Source: Desulfonema limicola
GTDB lineage: Bacteria; Desulfobacterota; Desulfobacteria; Desulfobacterales; DYRC01
DNA length: 6,969 nt
Direction of reading: 5' to 3'
NCBI GenBank assembly: GCA_020718925.1
Contig: DYRC01000219.1
Location: 1 to 6,969, forward strand
The translations under genes were made by a program, and so were the position numbers. How positions within the stretch are numbered: the stretch's first letter is position 1; every line of letters starts with the position of its first letter. Below, one piece after another: positions 1-5,498 of this stretch. The notes beneath the pieces are model-generated. The model made no database searches and was not told where the DNA came from. It saw only the letters and a program-made list of their open reading frames with translations.

Positions 1-746
1 GGAACAACCACCGTATGACCGTTTATCTCAGCAATAGAAACATCAATGCCATAGACCTCGCGGATCATCTCCGGGCTGACGTCTTTTTTCTTAATAAAAC
101 GATAGACCTGATGGTGCTTCATCATCAGAAAAACATCGGCAAAGCGGAATGCCAAGTTCAGATCGTGAATCGAAACCACTGCGGAAAGTTTCTGCTTCTG
201 CACAATCCGGCGAATCATGCCCATAACTTCAAACTGATTTCGGATGTCCAGATTGCTGGTCGGCTCATCCAAGAGCAGAACCTTCGGCTCCTGTGCCAAT
301 GCCCGCGCAATCACCACTTTCTGCATCTCGCCGCCGCTTAACGAATTGACAGGTCTTAATGCAAACGCATCAAGCTTCATGGAACTTAAAATATTTTCAA
401 CAATTTCAAAATCATTATCGCCTGCTGACCAGCGGATATGCGGCTTTCGTCCGAGCAGCACCGCATCAAACACCGTCAGCGCGTCTTCAGAGTATTTCTG
501 CGGCACATATCCGATGCGTTTGGCAATCTCCGTGCCTTTCATGGAAAGAATTTCTTCATCATTCAGAACTACCGAGCCTTTCTGAGGATTAAGAATTTTG
601 TTAAGACATTTCAGAAGTGTGGATTTTCCCGCGCCGTTTATGCCCAGAACGCCCAAAATCACGCCTTTATCCAACTGAAACCCGATATTTTCCAGCACCG
701 GATGGCTGTTATATGAAAATCCGATACCGGCTGCCGAAATCAGCAT
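1..746 (-). CDS. FecE-type ABC transporter ATP-binding protein (partial, 3' end cut by window)
   Basis: Cytoplasmic ATPase that would energise the adjacent FecCD-type permease. The frame is open from an ATG at 746-744 to the left edge, giving 248 codons with no stop, so only a short C-terminal part can be missing (the family is usually about 250-270 residues). All the ABC motifs are visible: Walker A GINGAGKST at residues 35-43, Q-loop VPQ near 83, signature LSGGE at 136-140, Walker B VLLLDEP at 156-162, and the switch histidine in SIHD near 194. The start codon overlaps the last 7 nt of the permease gene and a GGGAGGAAG ribosome binding site sits inside the permease end, so translation is probably coupled. 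The sequence resembles importers of siderophores, cobalamin, haem or metal chelates, and some molybdate/tungstate transporters of the same fold. The substrate cannot be read from the ATPase. Confidence 0.93.
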   Translation of the reverse strand, partial: MLISAAGIGFSYNSHPVLENIGFQLDKGVILGVLGINGAGKSTLLKCLNKILNPQKGSVVLNDEEILSMKGTEIAKRIGYVPQKYSEDALTVFDAVLLGRKPHIRWSAGDNDFEIVENILSSMKLDAFALRPVNSLSGGEMQKVVIARALAQEPKVLLLDEPTSNLDIRNQFEVMGMIRRIVQKQKLSAVVSIHDLNLAFRFADVFLMMKHHQVYRFIKKKDVSPEMIREVYGIDVSIAEINGHTVVV

Positions 747-1771
747 TGCTTCCTCCCGTGAATCAGCAGATACAGAAACAACGGTGCGCCCATAAACGAG
801 GTCAGAACGCCGACCGGCAGATTTCCCGAACCGATTGCCACTCTTCCGGCGGTATCTGCCAAAAGCAATAATATTGAGCCGACAGCGCATGTGAACGGAA
901 TTAAAAAACGGTGGTCTGCACCGACAATCCTTTTGGCAATATGCGGCGCAAGCAGCCCCAGAAACGCAATCACGCCGTGAAATGCGGTAATAATGGCAGC
1001 TAACAGAGCCGCGATAATCATGCCTTGAAGTCTGAGCGATTCGACAGATACGCCGAGTCCTTTGGCAGTTTCTTCTCCGGCTAACAGGGCATTGAGATTC
1101 CAAAAGTGAAGGCTGACCCAGATAGACGTTGCAATGATGAACACGCTCATCATGCCGATTTCCTTCCAATTTGAACGCGCCACATCTCCGAATGTCCAAA
1201 ATAACGCAGAGGCAATCTGGGTTTCTGTGGCAAAATACTGAATCAGAATCGTGCCGGAGTGAAACAACGAAGACAATGCGACACCGGCTAAAATAATGGC
1301 TTCGGAAGAGAGTTTTTTCAGTTTTGCCAAAAGCAGAATCACCCATGCTGTCCCCATTGCCCCGAAAGCCGCAAAAATCGTTGTCGAATATACGTTGCCG
1401 GAATTGAACAGAATAATGCTGACAGCAGCCCCGAAAGCAGCGCCCTGACTGATGCCCAGCGTCGTGGATGACGCGAGCGGATTTCTGAGCAGTGACTGCA
1501 TGAGAAGCCCCGAAAGCGCAAGCCCCCAGCCTGCCATAATCGCCGCAGCAATTCTGGGCATTCGGATATTCCAGACCACCAGATGCGGATTGCCTTGGCT
1601 GGTGCCGATAATTCCGTCAATGACGTGAACCAGCGATAATTGATACGCGCCTTTTGAAATGGCATAAATGCCCAGCAGAAAAGTCAGGACAATCAGCAGG
1701 ACAAAAAATATCCGTTTTCGCCTGATCTGCTGATGATATTTTGCCGTAGTACTCGTCAGATAACAACTCAT
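740..1771 (-). CDS. FecCD/BtuC-type ABC transporter permease
   Basis: Inner-membrane channel subunit of a type II ABC importer, 343 residues, a normal full length for the family. The first helix is around residues 21-38, after a basic cytoplasmic stretch (IRRKR). Family signatures are intact: RMPRIAAAIMAGWGLALSG followed by the RNPLA segment (70-100) and LGISQGAAFGA; the coupling-helix region GLGVSVESLRLQG (238-250); GVIAFLGLLAPHIAKRIVG with DHR (266-288); LLADTAGR (303-310); and the C-terminal LPVGVLTSFMGAPLF (318-332). It begins in a 4-nt ATGA overlap with the upstream fmdE-like gene and overlaps the ATPase start by 7 nt, so the three genes form a tight operon. Family members carry ferric siderophores, cobalamin, haem, and sometimes molybdate or tungstate. 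The FmdE neighbour makes a metal, oxyanion or cofactor substrate attractive, but this is inference. No periplasmic binding protein gene is in the window. Confidence 0.94.
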   Translation of the reverse strand: MSCYLTSTTAKYHQQIRRKRIFFVLLIVLTFLLGIYAISKGAYQLSLVHVIDGIIGTSQGNPHLVVWNIRMPRIAAAIMAGWGLALSGLLMQSLLRNPLASSTTLGISQGAAFGAAVSIILFNSGNVYSTTIFAAFGAMGTAWVILLLAKLKKLSSEAIILAGVALSSLFHSGTILIQYFATETQIASALFWTFGDVARSNWKEIGMMSVFIIATSIWVSLHFWNLNALLAGEETAKGLGVSVESLRLQGMIIAALLAAIITAFHGVIAFLGLLAPHIAKRIVGADHRFLIPFTCAVGSILLLLADTAGRVAIGSGNLPVGVLTSFMGAPLFLYLLIHGRKQC

Positions 1772-2376
1772 TCAGACACCGCGCATCCTCTGCACAAAGT
1801 CTGATCTCCTTTTTTCTGCGTTTTGGATGGCATTGTCGGCTCTTTGCAGCATGAACAGATAACAGACGGCTCAATCCGCGCTTTTGACGGCATCTCTTCT
1901 TTTACAGGACTGATATTGAAAAGATATTCCGAAGGCTTTTCCAAAATCAGACAGCTTCTTTCAAAATGAAGTTCTTCAAATCTTTTCTGCTCTTCCTGAG
2001 ACGCAGAGCCGCTCATCACTTTCTGAAGTAAATTCCGGTGTTCATCGCCGAGTTCCATTGCGTCCGGCTTCATAGAAACTCTCACGCCCTGACCGGTTTT
2101 CCGGCTGAAAAACGTGAATGCCATCTTGCCGTAATCTCTGTAAATGAAATTTCCCTTGCCGAAGGTGCAGCCGGTAAGAACCTGAACCGCGTCCGAGCAG
2201 CACGCATCGGTTTCGACAATGGCAGCCATTTCTTCATCTTCGGCACGCTGCTCGTTAAGTTTTGCCATTCCTATCTTAGCAGCTTTGTATCCGATAAGCA
2301 GTCCGGGACAGATATGTCCATGAAAATCCACACATTTTTTCAAATCTTCGATTGCCAGCATGTCTTGTAAGTTCAT
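1768..2376 (-). CDS. FmdE-family protein with C-terminal zinc ribbon
   Basis: 202-residue protein of the FmdE family, named after a protein that co-purified with molybdenum/tungsten formylmethanofuran dehydrogenase. No enzymatic role is firmly established for most bacterial members. The N-terminal domain carries the hallmark FHGHICPG (residues 18-25: His19, His21, Cys23) and a second conserved patch TDACCSDAVQVLTGCTFGKG (57-75: Cys59, Cys60, Cys70). The C-terminus has a CxCC...CxxC cluster (Cys174, 176, 177, 195, 198) of zinc-ribbon or treble-clef type, as expected for the longer family members. There is no signal peptide, so it is cytoplasmic. The start at 2376-2374 is supported by AAAGGAG seven bases upstream. 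It is the first gene of the operon and overlaps the permease by 4 nt. Association with an importer suggests handling of the imported metal or cofactor. Calling it a formylmethanofuran dehydrogenase subunit would be misleading, because no other Fmd subunits are present. Confidence 0.9.
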   Translation of the reverse strand: MNLQDMLAIEDLKKCVDFHGHICPGLLIGYKAAKIGMAKLNEQRAEDEEMAAIVETDACCSDAVQVLTGCTFGKGNFIYRDYGKMAFTFFSRKTGQGVRVSMKPDAMELGDEHRNLLQKVMSGSASQEEQKRFEELHFERSCLILEKPSEYLFNISPVKEEMPSKARIEPSVICSCCKEPTMPSKTQKKGDQTLCRGCAVSE

Positions 2377-2383
2377 GTTGATT

Positions 2384-2390
2384 CTCCTTT
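2384..2390 (-). promoter_or_regulatory. Ribosome binding site of fmdE-like gene
   Basis: Minus-strand AAAGGAG lies seven bases before the ATG at 2376-2374. It sits directly downstream of the hairpin and T-run at 2402-2462, so it would only be transcribed by polymerase that has read through that hairpin. Confidence 0.75.
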
Positions 2391-2401
2391 ATTAAATCCC
2401 G

Positions 2402-2462
2402 CAAAAATAAAAAACGCCATGAAGAAGACCGATGCTCTTGGTCTTTACACCTTCATGGCGTT
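2402..2462 (-). terminator. Leader terminator/attenuator hairpin upstream of fmdE
   Basis: The minus-strand transcript forms a 12-bp perfect outer stem, AACGCCATGAAG (2413-2424 on the plus strand) pairing with 2451-2462. Inside it a 6-bp stem AAGACC/GGTCTT (2425-2430 with 2440-2445) closes a 9-nt loop, with a 5-nt bulge at 2446-2450. On the minus strand the stem is followed immediately by a T-rich run (GTTTTTTATTTTT), the form of an intrinsic terminator. It lies between the likely promoter (2527-2555) and the fmdE ribosome binding site, so it does not end a known gene and is best read as leader attenuation. Termination from the plus-strand side is less likely because the T-run there is interrupted. 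Confidence 0.7.
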
Positions 2463-2497
2463 ATTCGTTTTTCTGATGATTGATGAAACTTGAAACG

Positions 2498-2517
2498 TTA
2501 AGGGATTCTTCCCTTAA
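2498..2517. repeat. Perfect 20-nt inverted repeat in the fmdE leader/promoter region
   Basis: TTAAGGGA-TTCT-TCCCTTAA: 8-bp perfect arms with a 4-nt centre. It starts about 10-12 bases downstream of the proposed -10 for the minus-strand operon, so it would overlap or follow the transcription start. It could be a DNA operator or a 5'-end RNA hairpin; the sequence does not decide between them. It is not followed by a T-run on either strand, so it is not a terminator. Confidence 0.6.
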
Positions 2518-2526
2518 ATTTAAAAT

Positions 2527-2555
2527 ATTTTTCCACATTTTTCTGAGGATGTCAA
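2527..2555 (-). promoter_or_regulatory. Probable sigma70-type promoter of the fmdE-ABC transporter operon
   Basis: On the minus strand a consensus -35 TTGACA (2555-2550) is followed after 17 bases by AAAAAT (2532-2527), a 4/6 match to the -10 box. Transcription would start near 2520 and run through the palindrome and hairpin to fmdE. The -35 is strong and the -10 weak; an AT-rich stretch offers slightly shifted alternatives for the -10. Confidence 0.5.
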
Positions 2556-2615
2556 GATTTTTTTCCTTGCAGTGAATTGCATTTTACGTTTGAATCGGAA
2601 CACGGTGGCGCATGC

Positions 2616-2646
2616 TTGGACGGTTTTATGAAAAAAACTGTATAAA
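2616..2646 (+). promoter_or_regulatory. Possible promoter of pyrD
   Basis: TTGGAC (2616-2621) and TATAAA (2641-2646) are separated by 19 bases, longer than ideal. A second TATAAA at 2664-2669 lies in a near-repeat of the same local sequence (ACTGTATAAAAATCAA versus ACTATAAAATCAA). Either would leave a leader of roughly 85-110 nt before pyrD. Weak evidence based on motif match and position only. Confidence 0.35.
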
Positions 2647-2761
2647 AATCAAAAGAGAAACACTATAAAATCAACCGCATCATCATTTTTTCAAAATGAG
2701 AATTGCTGCTTGTCTGTAAATCATCTTGATAAGCGCGGTCATTTTTGCTAAAGAGATATTT

Positions 2762-3679
2762 ATGATAACATCAGTTGATTCAAGTGTGAATATCGGAATA
2801 CGGCTTAAAAATCCGGTGATGACTGCGTCGGGAACTTTCGGATATGCGCGTGAATTTGAGCTGCTGGCAGATTTGGGGCAGATCGGCGCGATTATTGTCA
2901 AAGGGCTGTCTCTTAAACCATCTAAGGGAAATCCGCCGCCCCGGATTGTCGAGACATCATGCGGCATGTTGAACGCCATCGGTCTTGAAAATGTGGGCAT
3001 TGATGCGTTTATTGCCGAAAAACTCCCTTTTCTGAAAACGCTTTCAACGCCGATTTTTGTCAATATTTACGGAACCTGTATTGAAGAATACGCGCAGTTG
3101 GCAGCCCGGCTCAATGATACCGAAGGTGTTGCAGGCATTGAGGTCAATATTTCATGCCCCAATGTCAAACGCGGCGGGATTATCTTCGGAACAGACCCCA
3201 GAGTGGCGTATGAGGTGGTTCAGTCTGTCAGGAAAGAGACAAAGCTGCCCATGATTGTCAAGCTTTCGCCGAATGTAACCGATATTACGGCAATAGCGGT
3301 CAGCGCGGAGGACGCGGGCGCGGATGCCCTGTCTCTGATTAATACGATTACCGGCATGGCGGTTGATATAAAAACCCGGCGTCCCAAACTTGCCAATATT
3401 ACCGGCGGGCTTTCGGGTCCTGCCATCAAGCCTGTGGCATTGCGAATGGTCTGGCAGACAGCCCGGAAAGTAAAGATTCCGGTTATCGGCGTCGGCGGAA
3501 TTATGACTGCCGAAGACGCGCTGGAATTTCTGATAGCAGGCGCCTCGGCGGTTCAGATCGGAACAGCTAACTTTGTCAATCCCAAAGCCGCAAATGAGAT
3601 TGCAGCAGGCATTGAAAAATTTCTGGCGGAGCAGAACATTTCTCTCGTGACAGATATTATCGGCACACTGATTGTATAA
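2762..3679 (+). CDS. pyrD: Dihydroorotate dehydrogenase, class 1B catalytic subunit
   Basis: Flavoprotein that oxidises dihydroorotate to orotate, the fourth step of pyrimidine synthesis. 305 residues form an FMN-binding TIM barrel. Visible family landmarks: N-terminal NPVMTASGTFGYA (17-29), Lys48 in VKGLS, substrate-loop NAIGLEN (71-77), the catalytic NISCPN with Cys132 as active-site base (cysteine is typical of class 1, serine of class 2), KLSPNV (167-172), and the FMN phosphate segments GGLSGPAIKP (215-224), VGVGGI and QIGTA. Class 1B PyrD usually works with the iron-sulfur/FAD subunit PyrK, which passes electrons to NAD; no pyrK is present here. The ATG at 2762 is preferred over an in-frame TTG at 2726, because it gives the normal family length and the usual short N-terminus, although its ribosome binding site (AAAGAG) is only fair. 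Cytoplasmic; likely first gene of a plus-strand group. Confidence 0.93.
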   Translation: MITSVDSSVNIGIRLKNPVMTASGTFGYAREFELLADLGQIGAIIVKGLSLKPSKGNPPPRIVETSCGMLNAIGLENVGIDAFIAEKLPFLKTLSTPIFVNIYGTCIEEYAQLAARLNDTEGVAGIEVNISCPNVKRGGIIFGTDPRVAYEVVQSVRKETKLPMIVKLSPNVTDITAIAVSAEDAGADALSLINTITGMAVDIKTRRPKLANITGGLSGPAIKPVALRMVWQTARKVKIPVIGVGGIMTAEDALEFLIAGASAVQIGTANFVNPKAANEIAAGIEKFLAEQNISLVTDIIGTLIV

Positions 3680-3704
3680 TGCGGTTATTCTCTAAACTTT
3701 TTAT

Positions 3705-3711
3705 AAGGAGG
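3705..3711 (+). promoter_or_regulatory. Strong ribosome binding site of the ferritin-like gene
   Basis: AAGGAGG, a near-perfect match to the anti-Shine-Dalgarno complement, with a rather long 11-base spacing to the ATG at 3723. It fixes the start of the diiron protein. A TATAAT sequence overlapping the pyrD stop (3675-3680) could be an internal -10, but no matching -35 sits at a normal distance. Confidence 0.7.
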
Positions 3712-3722
3712 AAAAACGTCAA

Positions 3723-4190
3723 ATGAAGTTTGAAAATTTGGAAGCCATCGTCAATTTTGCCATTGAAAAAGAAAAAGAAGCAGTTGAATTTTATGAAATG
3801 GCAGGCAGGGAAGAGAAATTTTCCGGCTCAAAAGAAATGTTTCTGGAATTTGCCAATGAAGAGCGCAAGCATCAGAAAATGCTTGAGAACTTCGGAAAAG
3901 AAAGTGTCAAAAAAGACATTGCGGCATACAAGCTCAAATGGATCACAGATTTGAAGCGCAGTGATTTCGCGGTGGATATGGAATTTAAAAAGGGCATGGC
4001 TTACAATGAAATGCTGATGCTTGCGATGAAACGCGAAGAAAAGGCGTTGAAACTTTACAATGAATTTCTGGCTCAGACAGATTCAGGCGAAGGCAAAAAG
4101 CTTTTCCAGATTCTGTGTCAGGAAGAAGCCAAGCACAAACTCGCTTTGGAAAAAATGTATGATGATTACATGGCAAAGATGGGGGATTAA
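3723..4190 (+). CDS. Ferritin-like diiron protein (rubrerythrin N-domain type, no rubredoxin domain)
   Basis: 155-residue four-helix-bundle protein of the rubrerythrin/ferritin-like superfamily, cytoplasmic. Two half-sites repeat the pattern ExxAxxxY...ExxH: Glu17 with Tyr24 and Glu47/His50 in the first half, Glu105 with Tyr112 and Glu135/His138 in the second. The full set of carboxylate and histidine ligands for a diiron centre is therefore present. It lacks the C-terminal CxxC...CxxC rubredoxin domain of classical rubrerythrin, so electrons for any peroxidase activity would have to come from a separate rubredoxin or other donor. In anaerobes such proteins usually act in peroxide detoxification or iron handling; which applies here cannot be decided. 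It lies 43 nt after pyrD and its stop codon directly abuts the next start (TAAATG), so it is very likely co-transcribed and translationally coupled with the chalcone-isomerase-like gene. Confidence 0.9.
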   Translation: MKFENLEAIVNFAIEKEKEAVEFYEMAGREEKFSGSKEMFLEFANEERKHQKMLENFGKESVKKDIAAYKLKWITDLKRSDFAVDMEFKKGMAYNEMLMLAMKREEKALKLYNEFLAQTDSGEGKKLFQILCQEEAKHKLALEKMYDDYMAKMGD

Positions 4191-4751
4191 ATGAAACGAC
4201 TTTCTTTTGTTATATTGCTGATTCTGCTTTGTGCTGTGTCTGAAGCGTCTGCGGCAGATATCGGCGGCGTAAATCTGCCGGATTCTCTGATGGCTGGGAC
4301 AGACAAGCTGACGCTGAACGGCGCGGGGCTTCGCAAAAAATTCGTGGTCAAAGTCTATGCGGGCGGGCTTTATCTGCTGCAAAAAAGCAATGATGCCGCA
4401 AAGATTATTGCTGCGGATGAACCCATGACGATTCGGCTGCATTTTATTTACGACAGCGTGTCGGCAGATAAGCTGATTAGCGCGTGGAATGACGGATTTG
4501 CCAATGCGGGCGGCAATACAGCGGCGCTCAAATCCAAGATTGACCGGTTTAACGCTTTTTTCAAACAGGAAGCTAAAAAAGGCGACATATATGATCTCAT
4601 GTATATTCCGGGACAGGGCGTCAGCGTTTCAATGAATGCCAAAGCAGTCGGAACGGTTGACGGGCTTGATTTTAAAAAGGCTTTATTCGGAATATGGCTG
4701 AGTGAAAAGCCTGCGGATAAAGACTTGAAAAACGGAATGCTCGGCAAATAA
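4191..4751 (+). CDS. Chalcone isomerase-like family protein, exported
   Basis: 186 residues. A clear signal peptide (MKR, then the hydrophobic run LSFVILLILLCAV, then ASA|AD) predicts cleavage after Ala21, giving a periplasmic protein. The mature part matches the bacterial chalcone isomerase-like family: VNLPDSL (27-33), the core GAGLRKKFVVKVYAGGLYL (44-62), a middle segment IRLHFIYDSVSADKL (81-95), and the C-terminal FGIWLSEKPADKDLKNGMLG (166-185). Despite the name, bacterial members have no demonstrated flavonoid chemistry; the fold relates to lipid- or small-ligand-binding proteins and the function is unknown. The start is immediately after the TAA of the diiron protein gene, with only a weak G-rich stretch (ATGGGGG) as ribosome binding site, consistent with coupling. 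It is followed 18 nt later by an intrinsic terminator. Confidence 0.87.
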   Translation: MKRLSFVILLILLCAVSEASAADIGGVNLPDSLMAGTDKLTLNGAGLRKKFVVKVYAGGLYLLQKSNDAAKIIAADEPMTIRLHFIYDSVSADKLISAWNDGFANAGGNTAALKSKIDRFNAFFKQEAKKGDIYDLMYIPGQGVSVSMNAKAVGTVDGLDFKKALFGIWLSEKPADKDLKNGMLGK

Positions 4752-4769
4752 TTTTCAAAAATATCATGT

Positions 4770-4805
4770 CAACAGGCAGCGCGATCCCGTTGCCTGTTGT
4801 TTTTT
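4770..4805 (+). terminator. Intrinsic terminator after the chalcone isomerase-like gene
   Basis: Stem CAACAGGCA (4770-4778) pairs with TGCCTGTTG (4791-4799). It can extend by three more pairs, including one G-U (4779-4781 with 4788-4790), leaving a six-base loop. Six Ts follow (4800-4805). A textbook rho-independent terminator. The next gene's ribosome binding site begins only a few bases later. Confidence 0.88.
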
Positions 4806-4809
4806 GGGA

Positions 4810-4817
4810 AAGGAAAG
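4810..4817 (+). promoter_or_regulatory. Ribosome binding site that decides the thioesterase start
   Basis: AAGGAAAG with nine bases to ATG 4827. This supports 4827 rather than the in-frame TTG at 4797, which lies inside the terminator stem and T-run and has no ribosome binding site. Confidence 0.6.
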
Positions 4818-4826
4818 AATCGAACC

Positions 4827-5297
4827 ATGAGCAAAGCGTTTCAGGATTACTATTCGCCGAATCATTCTGTGTGTTTCGGGTGCGGTGACCATAACCGGCT
4901 GGGGCTTCGGATCAAAAGCGTCTGGGAAGGCGATGCGGCGGTGTGTCGTTTTACTCCTAAACCTGAGCATACCGCTTTTCCGGGAGTTGTCTATGGCGGA
5001 TTGATTGCCAGTCTGATTGACTGCCACAGTATTGCCACAGCAATTGCCGCCGCATATCGCGCTGAAAACCGGGATATGGATACGATGCCGCCCATCATGT
5101 GCGTAACCGGCAATCTGAATGTCAGTTTTCTCAAACCGACGCCGATGGACACGGAACTTATTCTGAAGGCAGAAGTTAAAGAAATGACGCCGAAAAAAAT
5201 GATCGTCCGGTGTTCGGTATTTGCCGGAAATGAAGAAACCGCCAAAGGTGAGGTGATTGCAATACGAATGCCGACAAATTTCAATTTGCCAAAATGA
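4827..5297 (+). CDS. PaaI-type hotdog-fold thioesterase family protein
   Basis: 156-residue single hotdog domain, cytoplasmic, predicted to hydrolyse acyl-CoA or a related thioester. N-terminal CFGCGDHNRLGL (16-27, with a CxxC pair) is a common opening of this PaaI-like subgroup. The central hotdog helix segment FPGVVYGGLIASLIDCHS (51-68) holds the active-site-type GG...D pattern with Asp65; Tyr56 stands where many PaaI proteins have His (HGG), a recurrent variant. A later strand, NVSFLKPTPMDTELILKAEV (98-117), matches the family's VxFLxPxPxxxxL pattern. The substrate is unknown and no acyl-CoA pathway genes are nearby. It follows a terminator by 21 bases with no convincing promoter between, so expression depends on read-through or on a promoter further upstream. 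Confidence 0.88.
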   Translation: MSKAFQDYYSPNHSVCFGCGDHNRLGLRIKSVWEGDAAVCRFTPKPEHTAFPGVVYGGLIASLIDCHSIATAIAAAYRAENRDMDTMPPIMCVTGNLNVSFLKPTPMDTELILKAEVKEMTPKKMIVRCSVFAGNEETAKGEVIAIRMPTNFNLPK

Positions 5298-5431
5298 CTT
5301 TTTCTTGCGCCCGAAATCTGAAAGTCTATAACTGTCAGCAATTTTCACATCCTTTATTAAACTGTATTCTTATCAAATTCAGGATTCCTAACAGATTTAA
5401 TTACCCCCCCTGACAAACAGAGAATTTTTAC

Positions 5432-5460
5432 TCGACAATGAGATGAAATCCGTATAAAAT
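5432..5460 (+). promoter_or_regulatory. Probable promoter of the universal stress protein gene
   Basis: TCGACA (5432-5437, 5/6 to the -35 consensus), exactly 17 bases, then TAAAAT (5455-5460, 5/6 to the -10 consensus). It lies 38 bases before the start codon in a 201-nt gap that otherwise shows no gene, only a C7 tract at 5404-5410. Confidence 0.6.
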
Positions 5461-5462
5461 AA

Positions 5463-5491
5463 CCCCGAAAGAGATAATATCAACGGGGAGG
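5463..5491 (+). promoter_or_regulatory. Small hairpin overlapping the ribosome binding site of the usp gene
   Basis: CCCCG (5463-5467) is complementary to CGGGG (5484-5488) across a 16-nt AT-rich loop. The 3' arm is part of the ribosome binding site GGGGAGG (5485-5491), seven bases before ATG 5499. The pairing starts almost at the predicted 5' end of the mRNA, so it could limit ribosome access. Five G-C pairs with a large loop is only moderately stable. Confidence 0.4.
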
Positions 5492-5498
5492 TCTTGTG

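Noticed and set aside
15..871. Several overlapping plus-strand frames of 77-113 codons
   Set aside because: All lie opposite the ATPase and permease genes, whose motifs are complete; the translations show no domain.
2400..2525. A known molybdenum-cofactor riboswitch
   Set aside because: The context (FmdE and importer) made it tempting, but I cannot match the conserved core, and the leader before the terminator hairpin is too short for the usual size of that class.
2612..2668. 18-codon plus-strand frame upstream of pyrD as a leader peptide
   Set aside because: No ribosome binding site, no run of regulatory codons, and it overlaps the likely promoter elements.
2726..2761. TTG start for pyrD giving a 12-residue longer N-terminus
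   Set aside because: The extension has no counterpart in the family and no ribosome binding site; ATG 2762 gives the usual length.
4764..5348. 194-codon minus-strand frame opposite the thioesterase
   Set aside because: Its translation is His/Arg/Phe-rich with no family pattern, while the plus strand carries a complete hotdog protein with a ribosome binding site.
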